Below are positions 1 to 9,162 of a stretch of 64,000 nucleotides of DNA, piece after piece. Source of the DNA: Rubrolithibacter danxiaensis (GTDB taxonomy: Bacteria; Bacteroidota; Bacteroidia; Sphingobacteriales; Sphingobacteriaceae). A program made the translations under genes and the position numbers. Position 1 is the first letter of the stretch. The number at the start of each line of letters is the position of its first letter. The DNA is taken from NCBI RefSeq assembly GCF_047272945.1, contig NZ_JBKOPS010000006.1, positions 62,001 through 126,000 on the forward strand. Reading direction: 5' to 3'. A model generated the notes under the pieces. It was not told where the DNA came from. It searched no databases and worked only from the letters and a program-made list of their open reading frames with translations.

Positions 1-1
1 A

Positions 2-346
2 AGCGGGGCAACTGTACAATTACATTATTGTATGGGCAAACTTATTAACTGGGAACTGGGGGAGAAAGCACATAATAAGGTATGCAGTAATTGCGGCATG
101 AAAAAAGAGAAAGCCGAAAATTGCTGTAAAGATGAAGTAAAACAAGTCAAGCTGGATAAATCGCACACTGCATCCGAAGCTTCTTTTCTTGCCAAAGTTA
201 TTTCCTCAATTCCGATCATCCGCAGCTTTACAAGTTTTTCTTTTCCCGGCCTTACAGCCATTATTCATGATTACCCGGTAAGCAATGCACCTCCACGGGT
301 ACATGCTGTTTCCAATTATATCCTGCATTGTATTTTCCGTATCTGA
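2..346 (+). CDS. HYC_CC_PP family protein, 5' end outside the window
   Basis: The reading frame is open to the left edge and reads ...QLHYC immediately before the first ATG at 32, so the gene begins outside the window and the ATG at 32 is not its start. The visible part has the motifs that name a family of small Bacteroidota proteins: HYC (residues 8-10 of the visible part), a CSNCGM pair, CCKDE and an APPR segment near the C-terminus. Such proteins are normally about 130 residues with an N-terminal membrane or signal segment, which would be the missing part. The molecular function is unknown; the cysteine/histidine content and the position just before a copper/silver efflux operon suggest metal handling, which is inference. 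Confidence 0.72.
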   Translation, partial: SGATVQLHYCMGKLINWELGEKAHNKVCSNCGMKKEKAENCCKDEVKQVKLDKSHTASEASFLAKVISSIPIIRSFTSFSFPGLTAIIHDYPVSNAPPRVHAVSNYILHCIFRI

Positions 347-457
347 TCTTTTCCTGTCTTCTCTCAACCTGATCTTCTGACTCAGGCAACTATCTTTTTC
401 TGGTAATTTCTGCCAGTAGTTTTTCAATATTTTTTACAATTAATTATCATTCAGAAC

Positions 458-712
458 ATGAAAACTCTAATTGCAGCTCTTGCAGCTTCTTTAACAATCG
501 CTTTTTCGGCTTGTAACAATGCAACAAATTCTTCTGTAAATCAGAAAACAGAAGATTCAGCAGCAGTACAAAAAACAGCAGTAACTTACACCTGCCCTAT
601 GCACCCGGAAGTAATAAGTGATAAACCGGGCAAATGTCCAAAATGCGGAATGAACCTGGTGGAAAAAGGTTCAGAAATTTCTTCAACTGATAGCGTTCAT
701 CACGTTCATTAA
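458..712 (+). CDS. Small lipoprotein with heavy-metal-binding domain (HMBD)
   Basis: 84 residues. The N-terminus is a lipoprotein signal with a lipobox FSAC (cysteine about residue 19), so the protein should be lipid-anchored in the periplasm. The rest is one HMBD/YHS-like motif: TCPMHPEV, then CPKCGMNL, i.e. Cys, Met, His and two further Cys/Met positions that bind soft metals in this family. The C-terminus is His-rich (SVHHVH). It lies 7 bases before cusA, so the two are very likely cotranscribed. The same motif recurs at the N-termini of both CusB adaptors downstream. Likely role: a free periplasmic Cu(I)/Ag(I) chaperone feeding the efflux pump (inference). Confidence 0.82.
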   Translation: MKTLIAALAASLTIAFSACNNATNSSVNQKTEDSAAVQKTAVTYTCPMHPEVISDKPGKCPKCGMNLVEKGSEISSTDSVHHVH

Positions 713-719
713 TTTTCTT

Positions 720-2000
720 ATGATAGAAAAACTCATTTCGATTTCTTTAAGAAACCGCACCCTGGTTCTTCTGGTAGCTGTAATTTTATTCGGATGGGGA
801 ATTTATTCCATCCGGCAGAATAAAATTGATGCTATTCCCGATTTGTCAGAAAATCAGGTGATTGTTTTTACAGAATGGATGGGAAGGAGCCCGCAGATCA
901 TTGAAGACCAAATCACTTATCCTTTAGTTACTAATTTACAGGGATTGCCGCAGGTGAAGTATGTGCGGGGTTCTTCCATGTTTGGGATGAGTTTTGTCTA
1001 TATTATTTTTAATGATGATACCGATGTTTATTGGGCTCGCGAACGTGTTCTTGAACGTCTTAATTATGCTTCAAAACTACTTCCTTCAGGTGTTACACCC
1101 TCATTAGGTCCTGACGGAACAGGCGTGGGGCATATTTTATGGTACACGCTGGATGCTCCCGGAATGGATTTGGGTGAGCAACGTGCAGTTCAGGACTGGT
1201 ATGTGAAATTTGGATTGCAGAATGTGCCGGGAGTTAGTGAAATAGCTTCCTTCGGAGGGTTTCAAAAACAATACCAGGTAACACTGAATCCAAATAAACT
1301 CGCATATTTTAAACTTTCAGTGCCTCAAGTTATTGCTTCAATTCGTAGCAATAATAATGAAGCCGGAGGCAGAAAGATCGAATTAGGCGATGTAGGCTAT
1401 ATTATTAAAACCACCGGTTATCTTAATTCCATAGAGCAGATTAGTCGCATTCCTGTAAGCAGTGTAAACTCTGTTCCTGTAACCATCGCTGATGTCGGTA
1501 CAGTTCAGATGACAGGAGAAACACGACTGGGGATTTTTGATTTGAACGGCGAAGGAGAGGCTGTAGGAGGAATTGTGGTAATGCGTTACGGCGAAAATGC
1601 CGATCGGGTAATAAAAGATGTAAAACAAAAAATGCTCGAGGTAGCAAAAGGCTTGCCTAAGGGTATGAAGTTTAATATCGTTTATGACAGAAGCGGACTT
1701 ATTGAGGAGTCTGTAAGTTCTGTTAAACAAACCTTGATCGAGGAAATGATAGTTGCCGCCATTATTGTGTTGATATTTCTTTTTCACTGGAGGAGTGCTT
1801 TTGTAATCCTCATTCAGCTTCCCTTATCAATAGCAATTGGCTTTATTCTATTAAATGCTTTCGGTATTACATCCAATATTATGTCGCTTACGGGTATTGC
1901 CTTGTCTATCGGAGTAATTGTAGATGATGCTATTGTAATGGTTGAAAATGCCTATCGGCACCTTGCGGATGCTGCTCATGGTAAAGAAATTCAAAGCTAA
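720..2000 (+). CDS. cusA: CusA-type RND efflux pump, N-terminal part (split gene)
   Basis: 426 residues covering the first half of a heavy-metal-efflux RND transporter: TM1 (about residues 12-30), the porter subdomains, then TM2-TM4 ending in the VDDAIVMVEN segment of TM4 that carries the proton-relay acidic residues. It stops at TAA 1998-2000 in the short cytoplasmic loop before TM5. The rest of the protein is in a different frame from 2027. Lengths 426 + 635 sum to a normal CusA (about 1,040-1,060), so nothing large is missing and a one-base change is the simplest explanation. No classic slippery heptamer is visible at 1983-2000. Function if intact: proton-driven Cu(I)/Ag(I) export in a CusCBA complex. 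Confidence 0.85.
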   Translation: MIEKLISISLRNRTLVLLVAVILFGWGIYSIRQNKIDAIPDLSENQVIVFTEWMGRSPQIIEDQITYPLVTNLQGLPQVKYVRGSSMFGMSFVYIIFNDDTDVYWARERVLERLNYASKLLPSGVTPSLGPDGTGVGHILWYTLDAPGMDLGEQRAVQDWYVKFGLQNVPGVSEIASFGGFQKQYQVTLNPNKLAYFKLSVPQVIASIRSNNNEAGGRKIELGDVGYIIKTTGYLNSIEQISRIPVSSVNSVPVTIADVGTVQMTGETRLGIFDLNGEGEAVGGIVVMRYGENADRVIKDVKQKMLEVAKGLPKGMKFNIVYDRSGLIEESVSSVKQTLIEEMIVAAIIVLIFLFHWRSAFVILIQLPLSIAIGFILLNAFGITSNIMSLTGIALSIGVIVDDAIVMVENAYRHLADAAHGKEIQS

Positions 2001-2026
2001 CAGTATCCAACAATAAGAAATTAGTT

Positions 2027-3934
2027 ATGTCCGACCGTAAATTAACAAACCAGGAAAGGCTCGAGATTATAGAAAAATCTGCAAAACAGGTTGGTCCCAG
2101 TGTTTTCTGGAGTACAATAATTGTAATCACTTCCTTTTTGCCGGTATTTCTTCTGACAGGGCAGGAAGGGAAGCTTTTCAGCCCTTTAGCCTGGACTAAA
2201 ACTTTTATTATGCTGGTGGATACACTTGTTGCGATAAGCGTAGCTCCGGTGCTGATCTATATTTTTATGCGTGGAAAGTTTAGGCGGGAAGGATCAAATC
2301 CGGTAAATAATTTTTTAGAACGCGTATATGGCCCTGTTTTAAGATGGTGCCTCAACTGGCGTAAAACAACCATTGGGATTAATATCGTAGCATTTGCAGT
2401 TGCAATTCCGATGATGTTCAGCCTAGGTACAGAATTTATGCCTCCGCTTGACGAAGGTTCTATCCTGTTTATGCCCGTCACACTTCCGGATATTTCCAAT
2501 TCAGAGGCAAAACGAATTTTACAGGTGCAGGATAAGATTATCAAGTCTGTTCCTGAAGTAGAAAAGGTTTTGGGAAAGGCCGGAAGGGCGAATACAGCAA
2601 CCGATAACTCCCCAATCAGCATGATCGAAACAATTATTATGCTGAAGCCAAAGTCAGAATGGCGGGCAGGAAAAACCAAACAGGATATTATACAAGAACT
2701 TGATGCCAGGCTTCAGATTCCGGGAGTGGTTAATGGCTGGACTCAACCCATTATTAACCGGATCAATATGCTTGCAACAGGTATTCGTACCGATGTAGGA
2801 GTAAAAGTTTACGGGCAAAGTTTAGATACTATTTATTCTTCTTCTGAGAAAATAAAGACACTTCTTCAAGATATTCCCGGTGTGAATGATTTGTATGTTG
2901 AACCTGTTACCGGGGGGAAATATCTGGTAATGGATGTGAAAAGAGACGCCCTTGGGAGATATGGACTAAGTGTTGACGCAGTTAACAGTGTGGTTGAATC
3001 TGCCATTGGGGGCGCTCCCGTTGCAACAACGGTAGAAGGGCGTAGGCGCTTCTCGATCAGTGTACGGCTTGCGCAACAATTCAGAAACAGCCTGGATCAG
3101 TTCAGAAGGATTCCTGTTCCTACTTCGTCAATGGGTAATATTCCTTTGTCATCCGTGGCTGATATCTGTTTTGAAGATGGCCCTCCGATGATTAACTCCG
3201 AAAATGCTATGCTACGCGGAGCTGTTTTATTTAACGTGCGTGGACGCGATCTTGGCTCTACAGTAAAAGAAGCAATTGCTAAATTGAATCATGGTTTAAC
3301 CGCTCTTCCCAAAGGTTATTATGTAGAATGGAGCGGGCAATGGGAGAACCAGATCAGGGCAACACAAACTCTGAAACTGATTATTCCGCTGGTTTTAATT
3401 ATCATTTTCTTTATTCTCTATTTTACTTTCCGGTCCTTTCGGGAGGCCCTTTTGAATCTTATTACTATTCCTTTTGCCCTAATCGGGGGCGTTTTCATCG
3501 TGTATTTTTACGGAATTAATCTTTCGGTAGCTGTAGCAGTTGGCTTTATTGCACTTTTCGGACTGGCAGTAGAAACGGCAATGGTTATGGTAGTTTATTT
3601 GAATGAAGCTATGCGGGAACTGGTGGAACTTAAAGGGAATTCAAATGAAACAATCAGTAAAAAAGATCTGCGAGACTATGTTTTTAAAGGTGCAGCTAAG
3701 CGTCTTCGTCCTAAAATCATGACCGTCTCAGTCTCTTTATTTGGTTTAATACCTGTTTTATGGGCTACAGGAGTAGGAACCGATGTAATGTTACCCATTG
3801 TATTGCCGATGATAGGTGGTGTATTTACTTCATCTATTCATATTCTGCTGGTTACACCGGTTGTTTTTGAAATGACAAAGGAATATGAGCTGAAAAAATT
3901 TGGAAAAATAGAAGTGTATGATGTTAAACATTAA
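2027..3934 (+). CDS. cusA: CusA-type RND efflux pump, C-terminal part (split gene)
   Basis: 635 residues: TM5 onward, the second porter half and TM7-TM12. The open frame extends upstream of this ATG to about 1985, overlapping the end of the first half. Three methionines M149 (LFMP), M199 (SMIE) and M248 (NMLA) are spaced 50 and 49 residues apart, the same spacing and contexts as the M573/M623/M672 Cu(I)/Ag(I) site of E. coli CusA, so the predicted substrate is monovalent copper or silver. The end overlaps the start of cusC by 17 bases. Whether this half is made from its own ATG, by frameshifting, or not at all cannot be decided from sequence; a sequencing indel is also possible. Confidence 0.85.
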   Translation: MSDRKLTNQERLEIIEKSAKQVGPSVFWSTIIVITSFLPVFLLTGQEGKLFSPLAWTKTFIMLVDTLVAISVAPVLIYIFMRGKFRREGSNPVNNFLERVYGPVLRWCLNWRKTTIGINIVAFAVAIPMMFSLGTEFMPPLDEGSILFMPVTLPDISNSEAKRILQVQDKIIKSVPEVEKVLGKAGRANTATDNSPISMIETIIMLKPKSEWRAGKTKQDIIQELDARLQIPGVVNGWTQPIINRINMLATGIRTDVGVKVYGQSLDTIYSSSEKIKTLLQDIPGVNDLYVEPVTGGKYLVMDVKRDALGRYGLSVDAVNSVVESAIGGAPVATTVEGRRRFSISVRLAQQFRNSLDQFRRIPVPTSSMGNIPLSSVADICFEDGPPMINSENAMLRGAVLFNVRGRDLGSTVKEAIAKLNHGLTALPKGYYVEWSGQWENQIRATQTLKLIIPLVLIIIFFILYFTFRSFREALLNLITIPFALIGGVFIVYFYGINLSVAVAVGFIALFGLAVETAMVMVVYLNEAMRELVELKGNSNETISKKDLRDYVFKGAAKRLRPKIMTVSVSLFGLIPVLWATGVGTDVMLPIVLPMIGGVFTSSIHILLVTPVVFEMTKEYELKKFGKIEVYDVKH

Positions 3935-5171
3935 GAAATACGTACTATTTGCAGCAGTTTTATTGCTGCAGCTACAAGCATTGGGGCAGGAAAGCCTGAC
4001 ACTTGATACTATTTTAAACCGTATTGATCAGAATAATGCTTATTTAAAAGCATTCAACAGCCGTGCTAAAAGCATCTCAGTTCAGGCACAAGGTGCAAAG
4101 GCATGGATGCCTCCCATGATTGGTGCGGGAACTTATATGACACCCTATCCCCGGCAGGGTCAAGTTGTTGAACAGGACAAAGGTGCTCTAATGTTCTCTC
4201 TGGAACAGGAAATTCCCAATCCTGCAAAGCTCAATAGAAAACAGGAATATCAGCGTTCGCTTTCTTCAGTCGAAATTGAAGGCAGGGAGAACGCTTTTAA
4301 CGATTTAAGGTTTACCGCCAGAAAACTGTATTATCAATGGTTAGTAGCCGAAAAGAGGATGGAAGTAGTGCAGGAAAATGACAGAATACTATTAACCTTG
4401 AAAAAGCTTGCCCGGATACGCTACTCCTATAATAAAGGAAACTTAAGCAGTATTTATGCAGCAGAAGCAAAGCTTTTTGATGTAGAAAACATGCAGATGC
4501 TGCTTGAAAGCGAGATCCGCAAAAAGCAGATTGGCCTCAATACACTGATGAACAGGCCTGCGCAGGAGGTTTTTAAAATAGATACTTCTACCGAAGTGAA
4601 ATTTAATCCGCTTGCAGGTATTGACACGAGCTATTTAAGCCAGTCGAGAAGCGAAATCCGCAAGATAGATAAAAATATAGCTTCGATGAAATTAAATACA
4701 GAAGCAGCAAAGGCAGAAGCCAGGCCGGATCTACGGATCCGCTTTGATCATATGGCGAACAGGGATGCCATGATGCCTGCCCAGTTCACGGCAATGGCTA
4801 TGATTTCTATTCCCATTGCTCCCTGGTCGGCTAAAGGATATAGATCAGAAGTAAAAGCAATGCAGCTTAATATTGAAGCAATGAAAAACGAGCGTCGTGC
4901 CAGGCTGATAGAAACCGAAAATATAATTCAGTCAATGTTAAGTGATCTGATGGTGATGGAACATCATCTGGATAATTACCAGCAAAAGATTATTCCTGCC
5001 CTCAGGAAAAGTTTTGATGCAAGCCATATCGCTTACGAAGAAAATCAATCCGATCTCCCAACTGTGATACGAGCATGGGAAGAGTTGAATATGGCACGGA
5101 TGAAATACTTGGATGAAATGGAGAATTATTATTTAATGATTGCGGAGTATGAAAAAGAGATTGAAAAGTAA
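3918..5171 (+). CDS. cusC: TolC/CusC-family outer membrane efflux protein
   Basis: 417 residues with a signal peptide ending near LQALGQ, followed by the long alpha-helical heptad-like segments of TolC-type outer-membrane channels (two halves, each with paired long helices; e.g. the stretches around ENDRILLTLKKLARIRYSY and RSEIRKIDKNIASMKL). It is the exit duct of the CusCBA complex. The start overlaps the end of cusA by 17 bases and its end overlaps the first cusB, indicating translational coupling. Two ATGs stand in tandem at 3918 and 3921; either could start the protein. Substrate assignment rests on the adjacent CusA and HMBD-containing adaptors. Confidence 0.85.
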   Translation: MMLNIKKYVLFAAVLLLQLQALGQESLTLDTILNRIDQNNAYLKAFNSRAKSISVQAQGAKAWMPPMIGAGTYMTPYPRQGQVVEQDKGALMFSLEQEIPNPAKLNRKQEYQRSLSSVEIEGRENAFNDLRFTARKLYYQWLVAEKRMEVVQENDRILLTLKKLARIRYSYNKGNLSSIYAAEAKLFDVENMQMLLESEIRKKQIGLNTLMNRPAQEVFKIDTSTEVKFNPLAGIDTSYLSQSRSEIRKIDKNIASMKLNTEAAKAEARPDLRIRFDHMANRDAMMPAQFTAMAMISIPIAPWSAKGYRSEVKAMQLNIEAMKNERRARLIETENIIQSMLSDLMVMEHHLDNYQQKIIPALRKSFDASHIAYEENQSDLPTVIRAWEELNMARMKYLDEMENYYLMIAEYEKEIEK

Positions 5172-6456
5172 TACGCTTGTTCTTGCAGTTATGCTGATCG
5201 TCCAGATGCTTGTTTCCTGCGATCAGTACGAACATACAAAAGGAAGTGCAAATGAAGAAACACGCTATACCTGCCCGATGCACCCGCAAATTGTAAAAGA
5301 TAAACCTGGAGATTGTCCGATCTGCGGGATGAATTTAGTGCGCCAAAAATCAGCAGCAGATACATTGAGAGTTCCCGCAAACCTGACTTCTTTACTAAAA
5401 TCGCCCAATGAAGTAATTATAAGTGATATTGATGTGGTCAGGCCTGATTCACAATCTGTAAAAACAACTGTTACTGTCCCTGGAATTATTACTTATGATA
5501 CCCGCAAGATACATTCAATTTCTGCACGTTTTTCCGGAAGGATAGAAAAATTATATCTAAAATATCGTTATCAGCGTGTTAATAAAGGGCAGAAACTTGC
5601 TGAAATATACAGTCCTGAATTGGTTACAGCGCAGAGGGAATTAATTTACCTGGTAAATATGGATCCGGAAAACAGGAGCTTAATTGCTTCTGCTAAAAAT
5701 AAACTGTATCTGCTGGGAGTTACAGAGGCGCAGGTTGAGCAGGTAATACGTTCGGGAAAAGAAAGATATAGCTTTGCAATTTATAGCCCTTATTCTGGTT
5801 ATTTAGTAGATGAAAGTGCTCAGCGACCGGTTCAGAATGCTGTTACAGGTAACATCACATCCTCACAGGAACCGGTGATGGGTGGAGGAATGGAAACAGT
5901 CAACACGGCCTCAGCTCCGGTCTCTGACAATAATACTACATCTTTATTACAGGAAGGCAGCTACGTAAATACCGGTCAGGTTCTGTTTAAAGTTGTAAAT
6001 ACTTCAGCAGTATGGGCAGAAATTACTATTCCCCCCGAAAATGTAAAACAGGTGAGCGAAGGCCAAAAGGTTCCGTTATTTTCAAATGGAACTACTTTTG
6101 AAAATGCTCATATTGAACAGATTCTTCCTTTTTATACTGCCGGAGAAAGTTTTTTAAAAGTCCGTTTGAATGTTTCCAATGCAGGCGAGTTGAAAATAGG
6201 GCAATTAGTTCAGGCAAAACTTCCTGTGGAAGTCAAAGATGCATGGTGGATTCCTGCAGCATCAGTAATCAATCTGGGTACAAAACAACTGGTATTTGTA
6301 AAAAATGAGCGTGTTTTTACTCCGAGGGAAATCGTTCCGGGTATGCGATTGAACGGTAAAGTTGAGGTAAAAAAAGGGTTATCTTCTGGCGATCAGATTG
6401 CTGCCAATGCACATTACCTGGTTGACAGTGAAAGCTTTATTGCAATTTCAGAATAA
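5149..6456 (+). CDS. cusB: CusB-type RND periplasmic adaptor with N-terminal HMBD (first copy)
   Basis: 435 residues from the ATG at 5149 (MKKRLKSN), which gives a clean lipoprotein signal with lipobox MLVSC; an earlier in-frame ATG at 5140 would add three residues. After the signal comes an HMBD metal motif (YTCPMHPQI, CPICGMNL), then the membrane-fusion-protein body: beta-barrel/lipoyl halves (around RIEKLYLKYRYQRVNKGQ and VNTGQVLFKV) and the membrane-proximal domain. It bridges CusA and CusC in the periplasm. A methionine/glycine-rich insert (PVMGGGMETV, about residue 245) interrupts the lipoyl domain and may be a flexible metal-binding loop. It overlaps cusC by 23 bases and is followed by a second adaptor 3 bases on. 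Confidence 0.86.
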   Translation: MKKRLKSNTLVLAVMLIVQMLVSCDQYEHTKGSANEETRYTCPMHPQIVKDKPGDCPICGMNLVRQKSAADTLRVPANLTSLLKSPNEVIISDIDVVRPDSQSVKTTVTVPGIITYDTRKIHSISARFSGRIEKLYLKYRYQRVNKGQKLAEIYSPELVTAQRELIYLVNMDPENRSLIASAKNKLYLLGVTEAQVEQVIRSGKERYSFAIYSPYSGYLVDESAQRPVQNAVTGNITSSQEPVMGGGMETVNTASAPVSDNNTTSLLQEGSYVNTGQVLFKVVNTSAVWAEITIPPENVKQVSEGQKVPLFSNGTTFENAHIEQILPFYTAGESFLKVRLNVSNAGELKIGQLVQAKLPVEVKDAWWIPAASVINLGTKQLVFVKNERVFTPREIVPGMRLNGKVEVKKGLSSGDQIAANAHYLVDSESFIAISE

Positions 6457-6459
6457 GAG

Positions 6460-7698
6460 ATGATGAAACTTAAAATTCTTGTAGTATTGTTTTTGGTTGT
6501 TTTTCTTGCGGCCTGTACTGGCCAAAAGAATACAGTTACAGCTATTGATTCAGGCTCTCACGATGCAGGGCAGCATCATTTGCATCAGCAGTATACCTGT
6601 CCGATGCATCCGAAAGTTGTAAAAGATGAACCTGGTTCCTGTCCTGTTTGCGGGATGGATCTGGTTCCTGTAAAAGAAAATTTGGGTAAATCCAATTCTA
6701 TAAAATTTACAGATGCGCAACTCAAGCTTGCTAACATCACATTAATGAAAGCAGGTACAGGTTCGCTGGCTTCAAAAAAGATTATTAATGGAAGAATAGC
6801 TGCAGACCCGGAACAATCTGAGGTTGTGAGCTTGAAAATTGGAGGACGCATCGATAAACTTTTTATAAAAGAAACAGGAACTTCAGTAAAAAAGGGCGAA
6901 GCATTATTTCAGCTTTTTAGTGAAGAACTTTTAACATTGCAGCAGGAATATTTATTAGCCTGGGCTCAACTTAGGGAATTTGGCAGGGAAAATCCAAGGT
7001 ATGTATCCTTCTTTCAATCCGCTGAAAAGAAGCTCCTACTTTTTGGTATGAGTAAAAAACAGCTTGCGCACATCAGAAAAGCCGGGAAAACAACACCTCA
7101 GGTTACTTTTTTTGCTCCGCAAGCAGGTATTGTAAACGAAATAAGGGCTACGGAAGGTCAATATTTACCGGAAGGAGCAGCCGTTTATGCATTTGAAAAG
7201 TTAGACAGAGTATGGGTCGAGGGCGAATTATATCCCGGGGAAGCTTCCGAAATTAAAATTGGTGAAAAGATTGGACTACTTATACCGGGTTTTGAAAATC
7301 AATTACTCAATGCGACAGTAAGTTTTATTAATCCTGAATATGAACCTACAACTCAGCTGACGCTTTTCAGGGCTGTTTTGCCTAACCCTTCAGGCATGTT
7401 AAAACCCCGAATGCCGGTGCAGATAAAGCTGAACAGAAACAGCTCTTTAAAACTTACGGTTCCTTTAACTGCTATAGTACGCAGTCAAAAAGGAACGCAG
7501 GTGTACGTAAAAACAGGGCAAAATACATTTGAACCACGTACAGTGCAAACGGGTACAGAAAGTTCTGAAGCTGTTGAAATCGTATCAGGACTTAACGAAG
7601 GTGATGCCATAGCAGCCACTGGAGCTTATCTTATTTACAGCGAATTTGTTCTTAAAAAAGGAGCCGATCCCATGTCAGGAATGGGAATGCTTCAATAA
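6460..7698 (+). CDS. cusB: CusB-type RND periplasmic adaptor with N-terminal HMBD (second copy)
   Basis: 412 residues, lipoprotein signal with lipobox LAAC, a His-rich linker (GQHHLHQQ), then an HMBD motif (YTCPMHPKV, CPVCGMDL) and a full membrane-fusion adaptor body ending in a methionine-rich tail (DPMSGMGMLQ). It begins 3 bases after the first cusB and is clearly homologous but divergent, so the operon encodes two different adaptors. The pair could form a mixed hexamer (CusCBA uses six adaptors per trimer) or serve different pumps; that is inference. A second ATG follows at once at 6463. Confidence 0.86.
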   Translation: MMKLKILVVLFLVVFLAACTGQKNTVTAIDSGSHDAGQHHLHQQYTCPMHPKVVKDEPGSCPVCGMDLVPVKENLGKSNSIKFTDAQLKLANITLMKAGTGSLASKKIINGRIAADPEQSEVVSLKIGGRIDKLFIKETGTSVKKGEALFQLFSEELLTLQQEYLLAWAQLREFGRENPRYVSFFQSAEKKLLLFGMSKKQLAHIRKAGKTTPQVTFFAPQAGIVNEIRATEGQYLPEGAAVYAFEKLDRVWVEGELYPGEASEIKIGEKIGLLIPGFENQLLNATVSFINPEYEPTTQLTLFRAVLPNPSGMLKPRMPVQIKLNRNSSLKLTVPLTAIVRSQKGTQVYVKTGQNTFEPRTVQTGTESSEAVEIVSGLNEGDAIAATGAYLIYSEFVLKKGADPMSGMGMLQ

Positions 7699-7807
7699 TA
7701 TTTCTTCAATAAACTATAAATTAAGTTTTTTATTATTTATACAACCCCGGCGAATAATTTACGTATCAGTATTATAACTATACCAATTAATACTTGCGGG
7801 CGCTCAC

Positions 7808-9055
7808 ATGAAACTAAAATTATACAGAATTCCTCTGCTATATCTTATAACCGGTTTGTGCTGGGTGTATTTTAGCGATAATCTGATAGATTGGTTTGCC
7901 TTGGATGCCAGCAATCAGGTAAGGTTGTTTATCCGAATCAGTAAAGGTTCTTTCTTTGTAACTGTTACCGCTATTATTTTATATTTCGAAATGAAACGCC
8001 AGCAAAAACGGCTCATCGTTTCCGAAAGGCAATACCGTACGCTGTTTGCTGCTAATCCCAACCCAATGTGGCTGTATAGTACTTCAGATTTAAAATTTAT
8101 TGAAGTAAATGATGCTGCGATTGAAAAATACGGATATACACGATCTGAGTTTTTACAAATGACGATTAAAGATATCCGGCCTGTAGAGGATAGCCCCAAA
8201 TTAGTTGAAACGATAAAAGATTTGAAATTCGCCATAAATTATTCGGGTGTTTGGAATCACATGAAAAAATCGGGGGAGGTCTTTATTGTTTCCATCGTAT
8301 CTCATACTGTGTATTTTAATAAGCTTACCTGCAGAATGGTGCTGATAACCGACGTGACCGACAATGTAAACCAGGAACAAAAACTACAGGAGGCATATCA
8401 AAAAGAAAAAGAATTAAACAGCGTTTTGGAAGAACATATTGGACTGATCAGCCAATCTAATAAAGAAAACAGGCGCCTGGCAGAAATTATAAATAAGATT
8501 GACAACCACATAAAAGTCTATAACAAAGAGGGAAATATAATTTGGGTTAACAAAGCTTTTGTACATTACACAAATTATACTGCAGATGAATTAACAGAAC
8601 ATGGAAGTAAAGAACTATTAGCAGGAGAAAATACCAACAGGGAAATAAGTGCTTTGCTGGATAAATCTATAAAGGATAGCCAGACTTTTATTGCCGAGAA
8701 TATTAATTATACTAAAACCGGTAAAGAGTACTGGGTTCAGATAAACGGTAGCCCTGTTTTTGATAAGGAAGCTGACCTGGAATATTATATTGTTGTAGAA
8801 ACAGTAATTACAGAGCGAAAGGAAAAGGAAGAAAAAATAAATCAGCAGAATAATGCGTTGCGGCATCTTGCCTGGCTGAGTTCGCATGAGTTTAGACGAC
8901 CGGTTGCTTCCATTCTAAGCCTCACCTCTTTATTAAAAGATATTTATGATACAGAAGAAAGAAAAGAGCTGATTGCCTTACTTGAGACATCCTCCATCGA
9001 GCTTGATGAAATCGTTAGGGAAATAACTCAGAAAATAAACCAGGTAGAATCCTGA
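7808..9055 (+). CDS. Membrane two-PAS sensor with HisKA-like helix but no ATPase domain
   Basis: 415 residues. Two membrane segments lie near the N-terminus (about residues 8-24 and 42-62), followed by a PAS domain (about 75-190), a linker helix, a second PAS domain (about 220-340; ends with a PAC-like VVETVITERK) and a HisKA-like helix pair with SSHEFRRPVAS, His360 in the position of the phosphoacceptor. The protein ends about 55 residues later, so the HATPase domain with N, G1 and G2 boxes is absent. There is no second coding frame after it that would supply one. It could be phosphorylated by another kinase, act as a dimerisation/sensing partner, or be truncated. The ligand is unknown. Confidence 0.78.
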   Translation: MKLKLYRIPLLYLITGLCWVYFSDNLIDWFALDASNQVRLFIRISKGSFFVTVTAIILYFEMKRQQKRLIVSERQYRTLFAANPNPMWLYSTSDLKFIEVNDAAIEKYGYTRSEFLQMTIKDIRPVEDSPKLVETIKDLKFAINYSGVWNHMKKSGEVFIVSIVSHTVYFNKLTCRMVLITDVTDNVNQEQKLQEAYQKEKELNSVLEEHIGLISQSNKENRRLAEIINKIDNHIKVYNKEGNIIWVNKAFVHYTNYTADELTEHGSKELLAGENTNREISALLDKSIKDSQTFIAENINYTKTGKEYWVQINGSPVFDKEADLEYYIVVETVITERKEKEEKINQQNNALRHLAWLSSHEFRRPVASILSLTSLLKDIYDTEERKELIALLETSSIELDEIVREITQKINQVES

Positions 9056-9162
9056 ACTATCTTTTCTTGAACCTATTATAAGTACTTGTAACTTTTATCC
9101 CCACTTTTCCGAACAAATACGGGAACAGCAATCTGTTCAGAAATCAATAAAAACTTATTTCA

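Noticed and set aside
1983..2000. Programmed frameshift to join the cusA halves
   Set aside because: No X-XXY-YYZ slippery heptamer or strong downstream stem-loop is visible; a deletion or read error is simpler.
5002..5380. Antisense frames across the cusC/cusB junction
   Set aside because: They mirror well-supported coding sequence and have no recognisable motifs; the same applies to other long antisense frames over real genes.
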